Source: CG2-30-58-95 sp964618215
GTDB lineage: Bacteria > Chloroflexota > Anaerolineae > Anaerolineales > Villigracilaceae
NCBI GenBank assembly: GCA_964618215.1
Contig: CAZTZE010000021.1
Location: 3,038 to 67,037 of the forward strand
DNA: 64,000 nucleotides
Direction of reading: 5' to 3'
The notes under the pieces were generated by a model, which was not told the origin of the DNA, ran no database searches, and saw only the letters and a list, made by a program, of their open reading frames with translations. Positions 51,406 through 64,000 of this stretch are shown here, in pieces. The position numbers and the translations under genes are program-made. Numbering within the stretch: position 1 is the stretch's first letter; every line of letters starts with the position of its first letter.

Positions 51406-51525
51406 ACGGTAAAAAACTCATTTTGTGCCCGCTTGAAGTATACCAAACCAATTAAGTTATAATGAAAGTAACCTTATGCCGGTATCGCTTACCTTGCTGA
51501 CCTATTTGTTGAAATGGAGGATATG

Positions 51526-52197
51526 ATGCGCCTGATTAAACCATTCTGGATGTTCGCTATCCCTGTCTTGCTCATTTTGAGCGCTTGTGGTGGGAAAGCC
51601 ACCCCCACCCTTAATCCCGATGCGGTCTACACAGCCGCCGTGGAAACGGCTTTTGCCATCGTATCCAAAACCGCTGCCGCCGTGACCAACACGCCGACGG
51701 TCACGCTCACCCCTGGCCCATCCCCCACCTTGGGGCCATCCAAAACGCCGTTGATCACGGATACTCCCCCTGGAGGAACCCCCCTGGCGACGAATACGCC
51801 ATTCACCATTAACACGCCCCTGCCTGCCACACAGCAATCCTGCGACAACGCAGCTTATGTAAACGATATAACGATCCCTGATTTTAGCGAGATCGCGCCC
51901 GGCGCCCAATTCGTCAAGACTTGGCGGGTCAAGAATAATGGTACTTGCATCTGGACCACCGGCTTCCGGCTGGTTTTTGGCTATGGAGGCGATGGGACTG
52001 ATTGGAAAACCTCCCAGCCGGCTTACCTGACGAGGGAGGTCATCCCTGGCGAAGAGATTGATGTCTCGATGACGCTCAGCGCGCCGGTCAATACCGGCCA
52101 GTATGGCGCTCACTTCAACATGCAGAATAACAATGGATACAACTTCGGTACCGACCTGACCATCATCATCAAAGTAAGTGGGACGCCCACGCCCTGA
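51526..52197 (+). CDS. NBR1-type Ig-domain lipoprotein
   Basis: 223 residues. The start at 51526 is chosen because GGAGG (51516-51520) lies 5 nt upstream and overlaps the earlier in-frame ATG. Lipobox LSAC, a Thr/Pro linker, then one NBR1 Ig-like domain (AQFVKTWRVKNNGTCIWTTGFRLVFGYGG). A paralogue of the N-terminal part of the larger lipoprotein upstream, without the Ig repeats. Confidence 0.82.
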   Translation: MRLIKPFWMFAIPVLLILSACGGKATPTLNPDAVYTAAVETAFAIVSKTAAAVTNTPTVTLTPGPSPTLGPSKTPLITDTPPGGTPLATNTPFTINTPLPATQQSCDNAAYVNDITIPDFSEIAPGAQFVKTWRVKNNGTCIWTTGFRLVFGYGGDGTDWKTSQPAYLTREVIPGEEIDVSMTLSAPVNTGQYGAHFNMQNNNGYNFGTDLTIIIKVSGTPTP

Positions 52198-52199
52198 CA

Positions 52200-53324
52200 G
52201 TGCCTGAATCACTAGCACAGTCCATCAAGGCTGAAGCTCGCCGGCTGGGGTTTGCCCTCGCCGGCATCACTATGCCCGATCCGCCGCCCCATGGGTCAGT
52301 TTATGAGAACTGGCTGGCCATGGGGCGGCATGGTCAGATGGCGTATCTGGCCGATGAACGCGCCCGGGCGCGTCGCCTGGACCCGCGCCGGCTCCTGCCC
52401 GAATGCCGCTCGATCCTGGTATTGGGAATACTGTATCCGACCCCCCTTTCATCCCCCCATTTCGACCCCCACCTCACCCTCCCCCATTCCGCACTACAGG
52501 AATGGGGGAGGGCAGGGGAGGGGGTGGGCGAATCACCTCGCGGACGCGTCGCCGCCTACGCCTGGGGTTTGGATTACCACCTCGTCCTGCCTGAGCGCCT
52601 GCGAGCTTTGGCGGCGTTCATCGAAGCCCAGGTGGGGTATCCCATCCCCAACCGCGCGTACACCGATAGCGGGCCGATCCTGGAACGTGACCTGGCCCAG
52701 CGCGCCGGCCTGGGCTGGATCGGCAAGAACGCCTCTCTCATCAATCCCCGTCTGGGTTCATATTTCCTGCTAGCCGAGATATTGCTCGGCATCCAACTTG
52801 AACCCGATCCCCCTTTCGAATCCGATCGCTGCGGAACCTGTACACGCTGCATTGACGCCTGCCCGGCACATTGCATTCTCCCCGACCGCAGCCTGGATGC
52901 CCGGCGTTGTATTGCATACTTGACGATTGAGCTGAAAGGAGAAATCCCACCCGATTTGCGCCCGCTCATGGGTGAGTGGGTCTTCGGCTGTGACGTTTGC
53001 CAGATGGTCTGTCCGTGGAACCGCTTCGCCGCGCCAAGCAGAGACCCGGCCTTTGCGCCCCGTCCCGGCGTACCGCGGCCGGACCTGATCGCTGAACTGG
53101 CGCTCAGCCCACAGGAGTTCAACCGCAAGTTCAAGGATAGTCCAGTCCAACGCGCCCGCCGGCGCGGTTACTTGCGCAACGTGGCAATTGCACTCGGTAA
53201 CGCGCGTGCCCCGGCGGCCCTTCCGGCGCTTCGAGAAGCTTTGCGTGACTCTGAACCGCTGGTGCGTGCATCTGTTGCTTGGGCGATTGAACAGATAAGA
53301 ACCAGAATCCGTGATAATCGGTAG
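52200..53324 (+). CDS. queG: Epoxyqueuosine reductase QueG with in-frame repeat insertion
   Basis: 374 residues from a GTG 2 nt after the previous stop. Cobalamin-dependent reductase domain (YAWGLDYHLVLPERL, GPILERDLAQRAGLGWIGKN), two 4Fe-4S motifs CGTCTRCIDACPAHC and CDVCQMVCPWNRF, and a C-terminal HEAT-like helix pair. Catalyses the last step of queuosine synthesis in tRNA. Residues about 81-116 are coded by CCCCC-type repeat words (52438-52545), inserted between the ILVLGILY strand and the GRVAAYAWG segment. Confidence 0.92.
   Translation: MPESLAQSIKAEARRLGFALAGITMPDPPPHGSVYENWLAMGRHGQMAYLADERARARRLDPRRLLPECRSILVLGILYPTPLSSPHFDPHLTLPHSALQEWGRAGEGVGESPRGRVAAYAWGLDYHLVLPERLRALAAFIEAQVGYPIPNRAYTDSGPILERDLAQRAGLGWIGKNASLINPRLGSYFLLAEILLGIQLEPDPPFESDRCGTCTRCIDACPAHCILPDRSLDARRCIAYLTIELKGEIPPDLRPLMGEWVFGCDVCQMVCPWNRFAAPSRDPAFAPRPGVPRPDLIAELALSPQEFNRKFKDSPVQRARRRGYLRNVAIALGNARAPAALPALREALRDSEPLVRASVAWAIEQIRTRIRDNR
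52438..52545 (+). repeat. CCCCCC-word repeat inside queG
   Basis: CCCCCCTTTCATCCCCCCATTTC, CTCCCCCATTCCGCACTAC and AGGAATGGGGGAGGGCAGGGG. Near-identical to the word at 38211-38267. It is read in frame in queG. Confidence 0.85.
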
Positions 53325-53352
53325 TGGCGTAAGGTCAAGTGATTGTGGGGCA

Positions 53353-53363
53353 GGATGCCATCC
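53353..53363. repeat. Left target-site duplication of the IS4-type element
   Basis: GGATGCCATCC, repeated exactly at 54818-54828. Confidence 0.9.
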
Positions 53364-54817
53364 CATAGGCATCAAGCTAAGGGCAGGGCAAGTTGTGCTA
53401 ATTGAGCATAGGCATTAGGTTGTCCGCGCCGTTTTTACTTGAGAGAAAATCGTTGGATATGGAGCAGGAAATTGTCGAAAACCTTTGCCAAGGCGCGCAC
53501 ATCTGAAAGGCATTGCTTGAAAGATCGGGCAAAACGCTCCAGCACTTTTCTGAAGCGTACATTGCTGATTTCTCGGCCTGACCAAATATCGTCCGGGATG
53601 CGTAAGGGCGCAATCAGAAAATGGATGATGACGATCCCGATCATCTTGGCATAGAGTTCAGTCAACACTCGGTCTCTGCGCCAGTCTAAGATATGGTTGA
53701 GTCCGCAATAACTCTTCCAGAGCTTGAAAATCAACTCGATCTGCCAACGAATGCGGTAGAAGTCGTAGACATGTTTGAGGCTAATCATGGTAGCGGGCGT
53801 ATTGGTGACAAACAGCGTCCAGCCTAACATAAACAAGTAAGATTGGCTGAGAGTTGCGCCTCTCTTTTTAGCGTGTGCTTTGGCGGTGCGGCGGCGTTTC
53901 TCGGCCACAGCGTCCGAATTGCGCAGAATGATCAAGCGACAAGGCAAGGCGTGCCGAATACCCAGCCTAACGGGCAAATCCGCGCTGTCTCCCGTTTGTT
54001 TTCTCAACAGGGTTTCCAGGTCAATCCGCTTGCCAGACTCGTCCAGCAAGGCAGTCAGATGGAAAAAACGGCTCAAAAAGTAGGCCGATTTGTCTGCAAT
54101 CGCTAAAAAAGCGTCTAAACAGAAGTATCCCAGGTCTGCAATGGTAAGAGAACCGCGTTCCACTACCTTGAGATACGCTCGATAGCCTTGATCTGCATCG
54201 GTTCCAGATTGAAGTTCAATCTGTTTCAGGTTGCCGCACAGAAACTCAAACACCAATTGTATTTTCAAAGCGGCCTTGGAGCCTTTTCCGCCATAACCAG
54301 GATATTCATTCGCCATGTTTTCCGGCAGGGCCTTTGTGCTGCTATCCAGGATATTGATGGCGGTGAACTGTTGCAAAATCGCCAAAGGCAATGGACAATT
54401 GTTTTTGAATATTTCCAGCGCCTGCGAAAACATTGCTCGCAGAAAAGTCACACTGAAAGGATTGATGCGCTCATCAATCCCTTGCGGCGTCACCTCTACA
54501 CCCAGATCCAGGAACGACTGTGCCAACTCGTTCAGCGAGGCATTGGCTTTTTCCAAAAAGCCCAATACCGTTGCCTTTAGAAAAATCAGACCTGTGATGC
54601 TTGATTTACGGCGCACAAATTGGGTTTGCCGGGCTGTCTCTTCAATCGTGCCAGAAAAGAAACCGACTATCTTCTCGCTGATGGCTGCCGAATCTACTTT
54701 CTTTATGTTAAACTTCATAGGGAGGCCTCTTTTGGAAATAGTTTGGTGTTACGCCACTATCCTACATCAGAGGCCTCTCTTTTTCAAGCTCTCTCGCATC
54801 TTAGCTTGATGCCTATG
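53364..54817. mobile_element. Complete IS4-family insertion sequence
   Basis: 1454 bp with perfect 18-bp terminal inverted repeats CATAGGCATCAAGCTAAG at 53364-53381 and its complement at 54800-54817, flanked by an 11-bp direct repeat. Size, repeat length, duplication length and the single DDE transposase gene fit the IS4 subgroup. Inserted between queG and radC. Both ends and the transposase look intact, so it may be active. Confidence 0.92.
53435..54718 (-). CDS. IS4-family DDE transposase
   Basis: 427 residues. Catalytic residues in context: D125 in INILDSSTKALPE, D195 in LTIADLGYF, E328 in the YREK motif (Y321-x2-R324-x3-E328-x6-K335, YRIRWQIELIFKLWK). The N-terminal quarter is helical, as in other IS4 transposases. 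No frameshift or internal stop. It occupies nearly all of the element. Confidence 0.93.
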   Translation of the reverse strand: MKFNIKKVDSAAISEKIVGFFSGTIEETARQTQFVRRKSSITGLIFLKATVLGFLEKANASLNELAQSFLDLGVEVTPQGIDERINPFSVTFLRAMFSQALEIFKNNCPLPLAILQQFTAINILDSSTKALPENMANEYPGYGGKGSKAALKIQLVFEFLCGNLKQIELQSGTDADQGYRAYLKVVERGSLTIADLGYFCLDAFLAIADKSAYFLSRFFHLTALLDESGKRIDLETLLRKQTGDSADLPVRLGIRHALPCRLIILRNSDAVAEKRRRTAKAHAKKRGATLSQSYLFMLGWTLFVTNTPATMISLKHVYDFYRIRWQIELIFKLWKSYCGLNHILDWRRDRVLTELYAKMIGIVIIHFLIAPLRIPDDIWSGREISNVRFRKVLERFARSFKQCLSDVRALAKVFDNFLLHIQRFSLK

Positions 54818-54828
54818 GGATGCCATCC
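54818..54828. repeat. Right target-site duplication of the IS4-type element
   Basis: GGATGCCATCC, identical to 53353-53363. Confidence 0.9.
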
Positions 54829-54840
54829 CGCTCCACTCAT

Positions 54841-55545
54841 TTATCCAAACCCCAATCCCCGTTCCTTCAACGACACCCACCTTCCCTGCCCGATGACCAT
54901 GTGATCCAGCACGTCAATATCCAGCAGTTTCCCGGCCTGGACGATGGCGCGCGTCACGGCCACGTCGTCGGGGCTGGGCGTCGGGTCGCCGCTGGGGTGA
55001 TTATGTACCACGATAATGGCTGGCGTCCCGCGCCGGATGGCCGGTTTGAACACCTCGCCAACGTGCACCTGGGCGCTGTTGACCGAGCCTTTGTAGACCT
55101 CGACAATTTCCAGCACGCGGTTGCGTGTGTCGAGCAGGAAGACGCGCAGGTGCTCCTGCTCCAACCCGGACATCTCGTATAAGACCAGCGCAGCCGCGTC
55201 GGCGGGGCTATTGATCATCGGGCGCTCCTCCGGCGATTCGAGCGTCAGCCGCCGGCCAAGTTCAATGGCGGCTTGGATCTGGGCGGCTTTGGCTGCGCCG
55301 ATTCCATGCTGGTTACATAGTTCATCGAACGGGGCGCGATGCAACCCGGCCAGCCCGTTGAAGGCTTTCAACAGGCGTTGACCGACCTGTACTGCATTTT
55401 CGCCCGGCACGCCAACGCGTAAGAGGATGGCGATCAGCTCGGCATTCGACAGCGCCTGCGGCCCGATTTTTGCCAGCCGCTCGCGCGGACGTTCGTCCAA
55501 CGCCAGGTCGGTGATGCGGTAGACGGGTTTGACGGATTCGTTCAT
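54841..55545 (-). CDS. radC: RadC-like JAB-domain protein
   Basis: 234 residues. N-terminal helix-hairpin-helix part (ERLAKIGPQALSNAELIAILLRVG) and a C-terminal MPN/JAMM metalloprotease-like domain with VHNHPSGDPTPSPDD (His, His, Asp ligands). Despite the name, a repair role is doubtful and the true function is unsettled. GGAGG is placed 7 nt before the ATG at 55545; the ATG at 55551 is too close to it. Confidence 0.92.
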   Translation of the reverse strand: MNESVKPVYRITDLALDERPRERLAKIGPQALSNAELIAILLRVGVPGENAVQVGQRLLKAFNGLAGLHRAPFDELCNQHGIGAAKAAQIQAAIELGRRLTLESPEERPMINSPADAAALVLYEMSGLEQEHLRVFLLDTRNRVLEIVEVYKGSVNSAQVHVGEVFKPAIRRGTPAIIVVHNHPSGDPTPSPDDVAVTRAIVQAGKLLDIDVLDHMVIGQGRWVSLKERGLGFG

Positions 55546-55604
55546 GGACATTCCTCCAAAACAGGATACCCTATTTTACAGCCAAATTTCATCCGGCGCG
55601 CTGC

Positions 55605-55633
55605 TTGACATTCCTCTCCCCCTCAATTAGAAT
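55605..55633 (+). promoter_or_regulatory. Sigma-70 promoter for the tRNA-Ala genes
   Basis: TTGACA (55605-55610), 17-bp spacer, TAGAAT (55628-55633), about 74 nt before the first tRNA. Confidence 0.8.
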
Positions 55634-55706
55634 AACGCACGCCCAAGATACACCCCAAAAGATGCAAGCATCCTATCGGGTGACCGCACCCCTTCGGGGT
55701 GCAAGC

Positions 55707-55779
55707 GGGCCTGTAGCGCAGTTGGGAGCGCGCTTCAATCGCACTGAAGAGGTCGAGGGTTCGAATCCCTCCAGGTCCA
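55707..55779 (+). tRNA. tRNA-Ala (anticodon CGC)
   Basis: Cloverleaf with acceptor GGGCCTG/CAGGTCC, including the alanine identity pair G3:U70; anticodon stem CTTCA/TGAAG around loop ATCGCAC; T arm GAGGGTTCGAATCCCTC. Discriminator A; CCA not encoded. Confidence 0.93.
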
Positions 55780-55887
55780 CAGGACAGTGATCAGTGTTCA
55801 GTAACCAGTATTCAGTCACTGTCCACTGTCCACTGTCCACTGAACACTGATAACTGATAACTGATAACTGATAACTGATAACTGAAA
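55780..55887 (+). repeat. CAGTGATCAGTGTTCAG / GATAACT words between tRNA genes
   Basis: Words such as CAGTGATCAGTGTTCAGT, four copies near CACTGTCCA and five of GATAACT fill the spacer between the two tRNA-Ala genes. Same family as at the cydD-cydC junction and inside leuS. Confidence 0.85.
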
Positions 55888-55891
55888 GAAC

Positions 55892-55964
55892 GGGCCCATA
55901 GCGCAGTTGGGAGCGCGTCTCAATGGCATTGAGAAGGTCGAGGGTTCGAATCCCTCTGGGTCCA
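55892..55964 (+). tRNA. tRNA-Ala (anticodon GGC)
   Basis: Acceptor GGGCCCA/TGGGTCC with G3:U70; anticodon stem TCTCA/TGAGA around ATGGCAT; T arm GAGGGTTCGAATCCCTC. Nearly identical to the preceding tRNA apart from acceptor and anticodon arms. CCA not encoded. Confidence 0.93.
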
Positions 55965-55967
55965 CTA

Positions 55968-56006
55968 GAGAGAATAGAGAATAGAGATTAGAGATTAGAG
56001 ATTAGT
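55968..56006 (+). repeat. AGAGAATAGAGATTAGAG words
   Basis: Five near-copies of AGAGAATAG/AGAGATTAG directly after the second tRNA gene, followed by the T-box leader. Confidence 0.75.
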
Positions 56007-56180
56007 CTCTGCTCTCCAATATCAAATATCGGAAAGTCAAGACAGGAGTAGTAGGTCATCCCGTCAGCGAGTTGGGAGAGCGAGGTGGAAGCCCAGCATG
56101 GTATCCTACGGGAATGCCGCAAGACCGAACTCGCCTGTTACTCTGAGCGGAGGGTCGAGTAGCCGATGTTTTTCTGGCGT

Positions 56181-56208
56181 ACACCTGCACTTGCCGCAGG
56201 TGCAAGTG
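56181..56208 (+). repeat. ACACCTGCACTTG / GCAAGTG palindromic word within the T-box leader
   Basis: CACTTGC pairs with GCAAGTG around the CCTGC/GCAGG words. The same word is in cydC (about 16437-16473) and upstream of rpoC (about 59365-59400). Confidence 0.65.
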
Positions 56209-56295
56209 TCGAGACCCGGAGGCGAAGAGAGACTGCGCTGGTGAATCCAGTAGTCAGCGCCGGGACAGCCCGTTATCGCGAAAAGAGTGGTGTTT

Positions 56296-56372
56296 TAGTT
56301 GCATAGTTGAATAGTTTTGTAGTTGGGTAGTTCAGCAGACTACAAAACTATCAAACTACAAAACTACGTAAT
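56296..56372 (+). repeat. TAGTTTTGTAGTT / AACTACAAAACTA words within the T-box leader
   Basis: TAGTTGAATAGTTTTGTAGTT is mirrored by CTACAAAACTATCAAACTAC. The unit sits between the stem III region and the T-box core. Confidence 0.8.
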
Positions 56373-56406
56373 TAAGCACAAACCGGGTGGTACCGCGGAG
56401 AATCAA

Positions 56407-56438
56407 CCCTTCGTCCCTGAGTGGATGAAGGGATTTTT
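56407..56438 (+). terminator. T-box regulated terminator
   Basis: CCCTTCGTCC (56407-56416) pairs with GGATGAAGGG (56423-56432, one G-U), then ATTTTTAT. The 5' side overlaps what would form the antiterminator with the T-box core. Confidence 0.88.
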
Positions 56439-56459
56439 ATTGCCGAAAGGAGGCACGCC

Positions 56460-56537
56460 ATGTTTGAGAATAGCAGAACCAGATACGAGGTCCGCCCCTG
56501 TCTTCGCGCGCGCCTCCTCATTAAGTCAAACGTCTAA
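56460..56537 (+). CDS. 25-codon leader ORF between the T-box and leuS
   Basis: ATG at 56460 with a strong AAAGGAGG 7 nt upstream; 25 codons (MFENSRTRYEVRP...) ending at a TAA within repeat words. Three Leu codons (CTT, CTC, CTC) occur together near the end. It may be a leader peptide adding translational control to leuS, or the remnant of the original leuS start region displaced by a repeat. No homologue recognised. Confidence 0.35.
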   Translation: MFENSRTRYEVRPCLRARLLIKSNV

Positions 56538-56578
56538 AGTCCAACGTCAGACGTTTGACATTTGACGTTCAACATTTA
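56522..56578 (+). repeat. AACGTCTAAAGTCCAACG / ACGTTTGACATTTGACG words
   Basis: GTCAAACGTC, AAGTCCAACGTCAGACG, TTTGACATTTGACGTTC and AACATTT form inverted word repeats just before leuS. Confidence 0.75.
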
Positions 56579-56611
56579 CATCCAACCGAATTTATTATCA
56601 TCGAGGTAAAA

Positions 56612-59089
<2,478 letters not shown>

Positions 59090-59508
59090 GAAATTGTTGG
59101 TGTGACAGTTGAACTGTCGCACCAACATGACTATCAAACGAAGAAGCCCCTGAGGGTTGTTATCCTTTTGGAAATTCCCTTGACGGAATCCTGACTAAAC
59201 AGGTATAATTCGCCCCGTTGACATATAATCAAAATCTGCGACATACGGCGAGCGCTTGGGACAATAGTCTCATGCGCTTGCTTTTGCTTGCCATCTCGCA
59301 CCCTTATTCGTTGTCACGGCGTCCACAGGATCGCTTCGCTGATGCCGCCGGTTTTCGCCTGTCCTGCCTGCACCTGACGCAGGCACAGGTGGCGGTCAGG
59401 CCAGGGCGGCACGAACGGTGTCGGGTGCGCGGGAAGTAAGTAGGGCGCGTTGGACAGAGATTGGCAGTCGTTCGCAGGTACTCATTCGGAAGATGTGGAG
59501 GCGGCATA
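59090..59508. other. 419-bp gene-free stretch between leuS and rpoC
   Basis: Contains an inverted repeat (TTGGTGTGACAGTT / AACTGTCGCACCAA, 59097-59126) that can serve as leuS terminator, the rpoC promoter, and a leader of about 290 nt with a CCTGCCTGCACCTG / CAGGCACAGGTGG repeat (59363-59395). No coding signal seen; an in-frame extension of rpoC to 59461 lacks a start signal. Confidence 0.6.
59180..59209 (+). promoter_or_regulatory. Sigma-70 promoter of rpoC
   Basis: TTGACG (59180-59185), 18-bp spacer, TATAAT (59204-59209), about 300 nt upstream of the GTG start. Confidence 0.75.
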
Positions 59509-63753
<4,245 letters not shown>

Positions 63754-63795
63754 GTTTCCGCAGGGGTTGTTCAAAAAGTTGACCAGAATTCACAG

Positions 63796-63826
63796 AGACC
63801 ACCTTTTTGGTGGTCTTTGTTGTTTG
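63796..63826 (+). terminator. Terminator of rpoC
   Basis: AGACCACC (63796-63803), TTTTT loop, GGTGGTCT (63809-63816), then TTGTTGTTTG. Confidence 0.88.
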
Positions 63827-63872
63827 TGCTATGCCAGAGGTAGCGGCGAGATAGTATCCCGCCCTACTTTCC

Positions 63873-63964
63873 AAGAGCCTATCCGATAAACCCCCGGACC
63901 GCGGACTTTAGTCCGCCATGCCAGGCAGACTGAAGTCTGCATTCCGTTATTCGGATAGGCTCTT
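63873..63964. repeat. MITE-like 92-bp element with nested palindromes
   Basis: 14-bp perfect terminal arms AAGAGCCTATCCGA and its complement at 63951-63964 enclose GCGGACTTTAGTCCGC (63901-63916) and GCAGACTGAAGTCTGC (63925-63940). The inner palindromes are those that end trmD. No flanking direct repeat is obvious. Confidence 0.8.
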
Positions 63965-64000
63965 AGCTGGACTTTGTCCATTTGCACATTAACAAAAAAC

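Larger units (their letters stand above)
51090..51525. other. 436-bp gene-free stretch between the two Ig lipoprotein genes
   Basis: Contains a terminator hairpin (51147-51178), a patch of CGAATAAACGAATG words (51299-51405) and a candidate -10 TATAAT (51459-51464) with TTGAAG 19 bp upstream, about 60 nt before the next gene. No coding signal seen. Confidence 0.6.
56041..56440 (+). promoter_or_regulatory. Leucine T-box leader upstream of leuS
   Basis: Stem I starts with AGGAGTAGTAGGTC and closes at CGCCTGTTACT; the specifier region GAACTCGCC offers CTC (56130-56132), a Leu codon. The T-box core GGGTGGTACCGCGG is at 56385-56398, followed by the terminator at 56407-56438. Uncharged tRNA-Leu should stabilise the antiterminator and raise leuS transcription. 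Two repeat-word insertions (around 56180-56212 and 56296-56372) make the leader longer than usual. Confidence 0.9.

Noticed and set aside
55605..55790. A 61-codon frame covering the first tRNA-Ala gene
   Set aside because: Its end (the EGSNPSRST phrase) is the usual false translation of a tRNA T arm.

Overview
The window is high-GC bacterial chromosome and most resembles a Chloroflexota (Anaerolineae-type) genome, probably from an anaerobe or facultative anaerobe. This rests on overall gene style and not on a marker phylogeny: Thr/Pro-rich lipoprotein linkers, NBR1-type Ig-like lipoproteins, MinD-type ATPases with inserted ferredoxin domains, NifX-like proteins, class I 4Fe-4S fumarase subunits, FeoAB, and dense short-word repeats. 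The genes rpoC, leuS, trmD, rsmI, groESL, queG and two tRNA-Ala genes anchor it as chromosomal.

Layout. 0-11.9 kb: GNAT acetyltransferase, HAD hydrolase, an MFS transporter, an AT-rich two-gene restriction-modification cassette, rsmI, a phosphoglucose/phosphomannose isomerase, a PAP2 phosphatase, a nucleotidyltransferase and a frameshifted carotenoid-type membrane protein. 11.9-17.4 kb: two-subunit fumarase/tartrate dehydratase (minus strand) and CydDC-like ABC exporter genes (plus strand). 17.4-33.1 kb: about 15 kb of genes all on the minus strand (XRE-cupin regulator, NifX-like proteins, ferredoxin, DUF5320, MinD/ferredoxin ATPases, DUF59, thioredoxin-VKOR, Mrp-IscU fusion, CGGC protein, radical SAM, Fur, FeoAB, ArsR, DUF364). 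This block lies between the two halves of one ArsR-DUF2087 regulator gene: the 5' half is at 32934-33077 and the 3' half at 17443-17952, in the same orientation. I read this as a metal/Fe-S island inserted into that gene. 33-43 kb: branched-chain aminotransferase, secreted proteins, groESL under CIRCE, TPR proteins, trmD, an MFS transporter. 43-49 kb: BMP-type nucleoside ABC importer. 49-55.5 kb: two Ig-like lipoproteins, queG, a complete IS4-type insertion sequence with an 11-bp target duplication, radC. 55.5-64 kb: two tRNA-Ala genes, a leucine T-box leader, leuS and rpoC.

The second theme is repeats. Short degenerate word repeats and perfect palindromes occur between genes and also in frame inside conserved genes (isomerase, cydD, cydC, trmD, queG, leuS), at or beside the cydD/cydC junction, between the tRNA genes, and inside the leuS T-box leader. 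They lengthen proteins at loops, linkers or termini without breaking the frame. A third pattern is four genes without a Shine-Dalgarno sequence that each have a -10 hexamer ending exactly 6 nt before ATG, three of them extended -10 (TGn), which suggests leaderless transcription.
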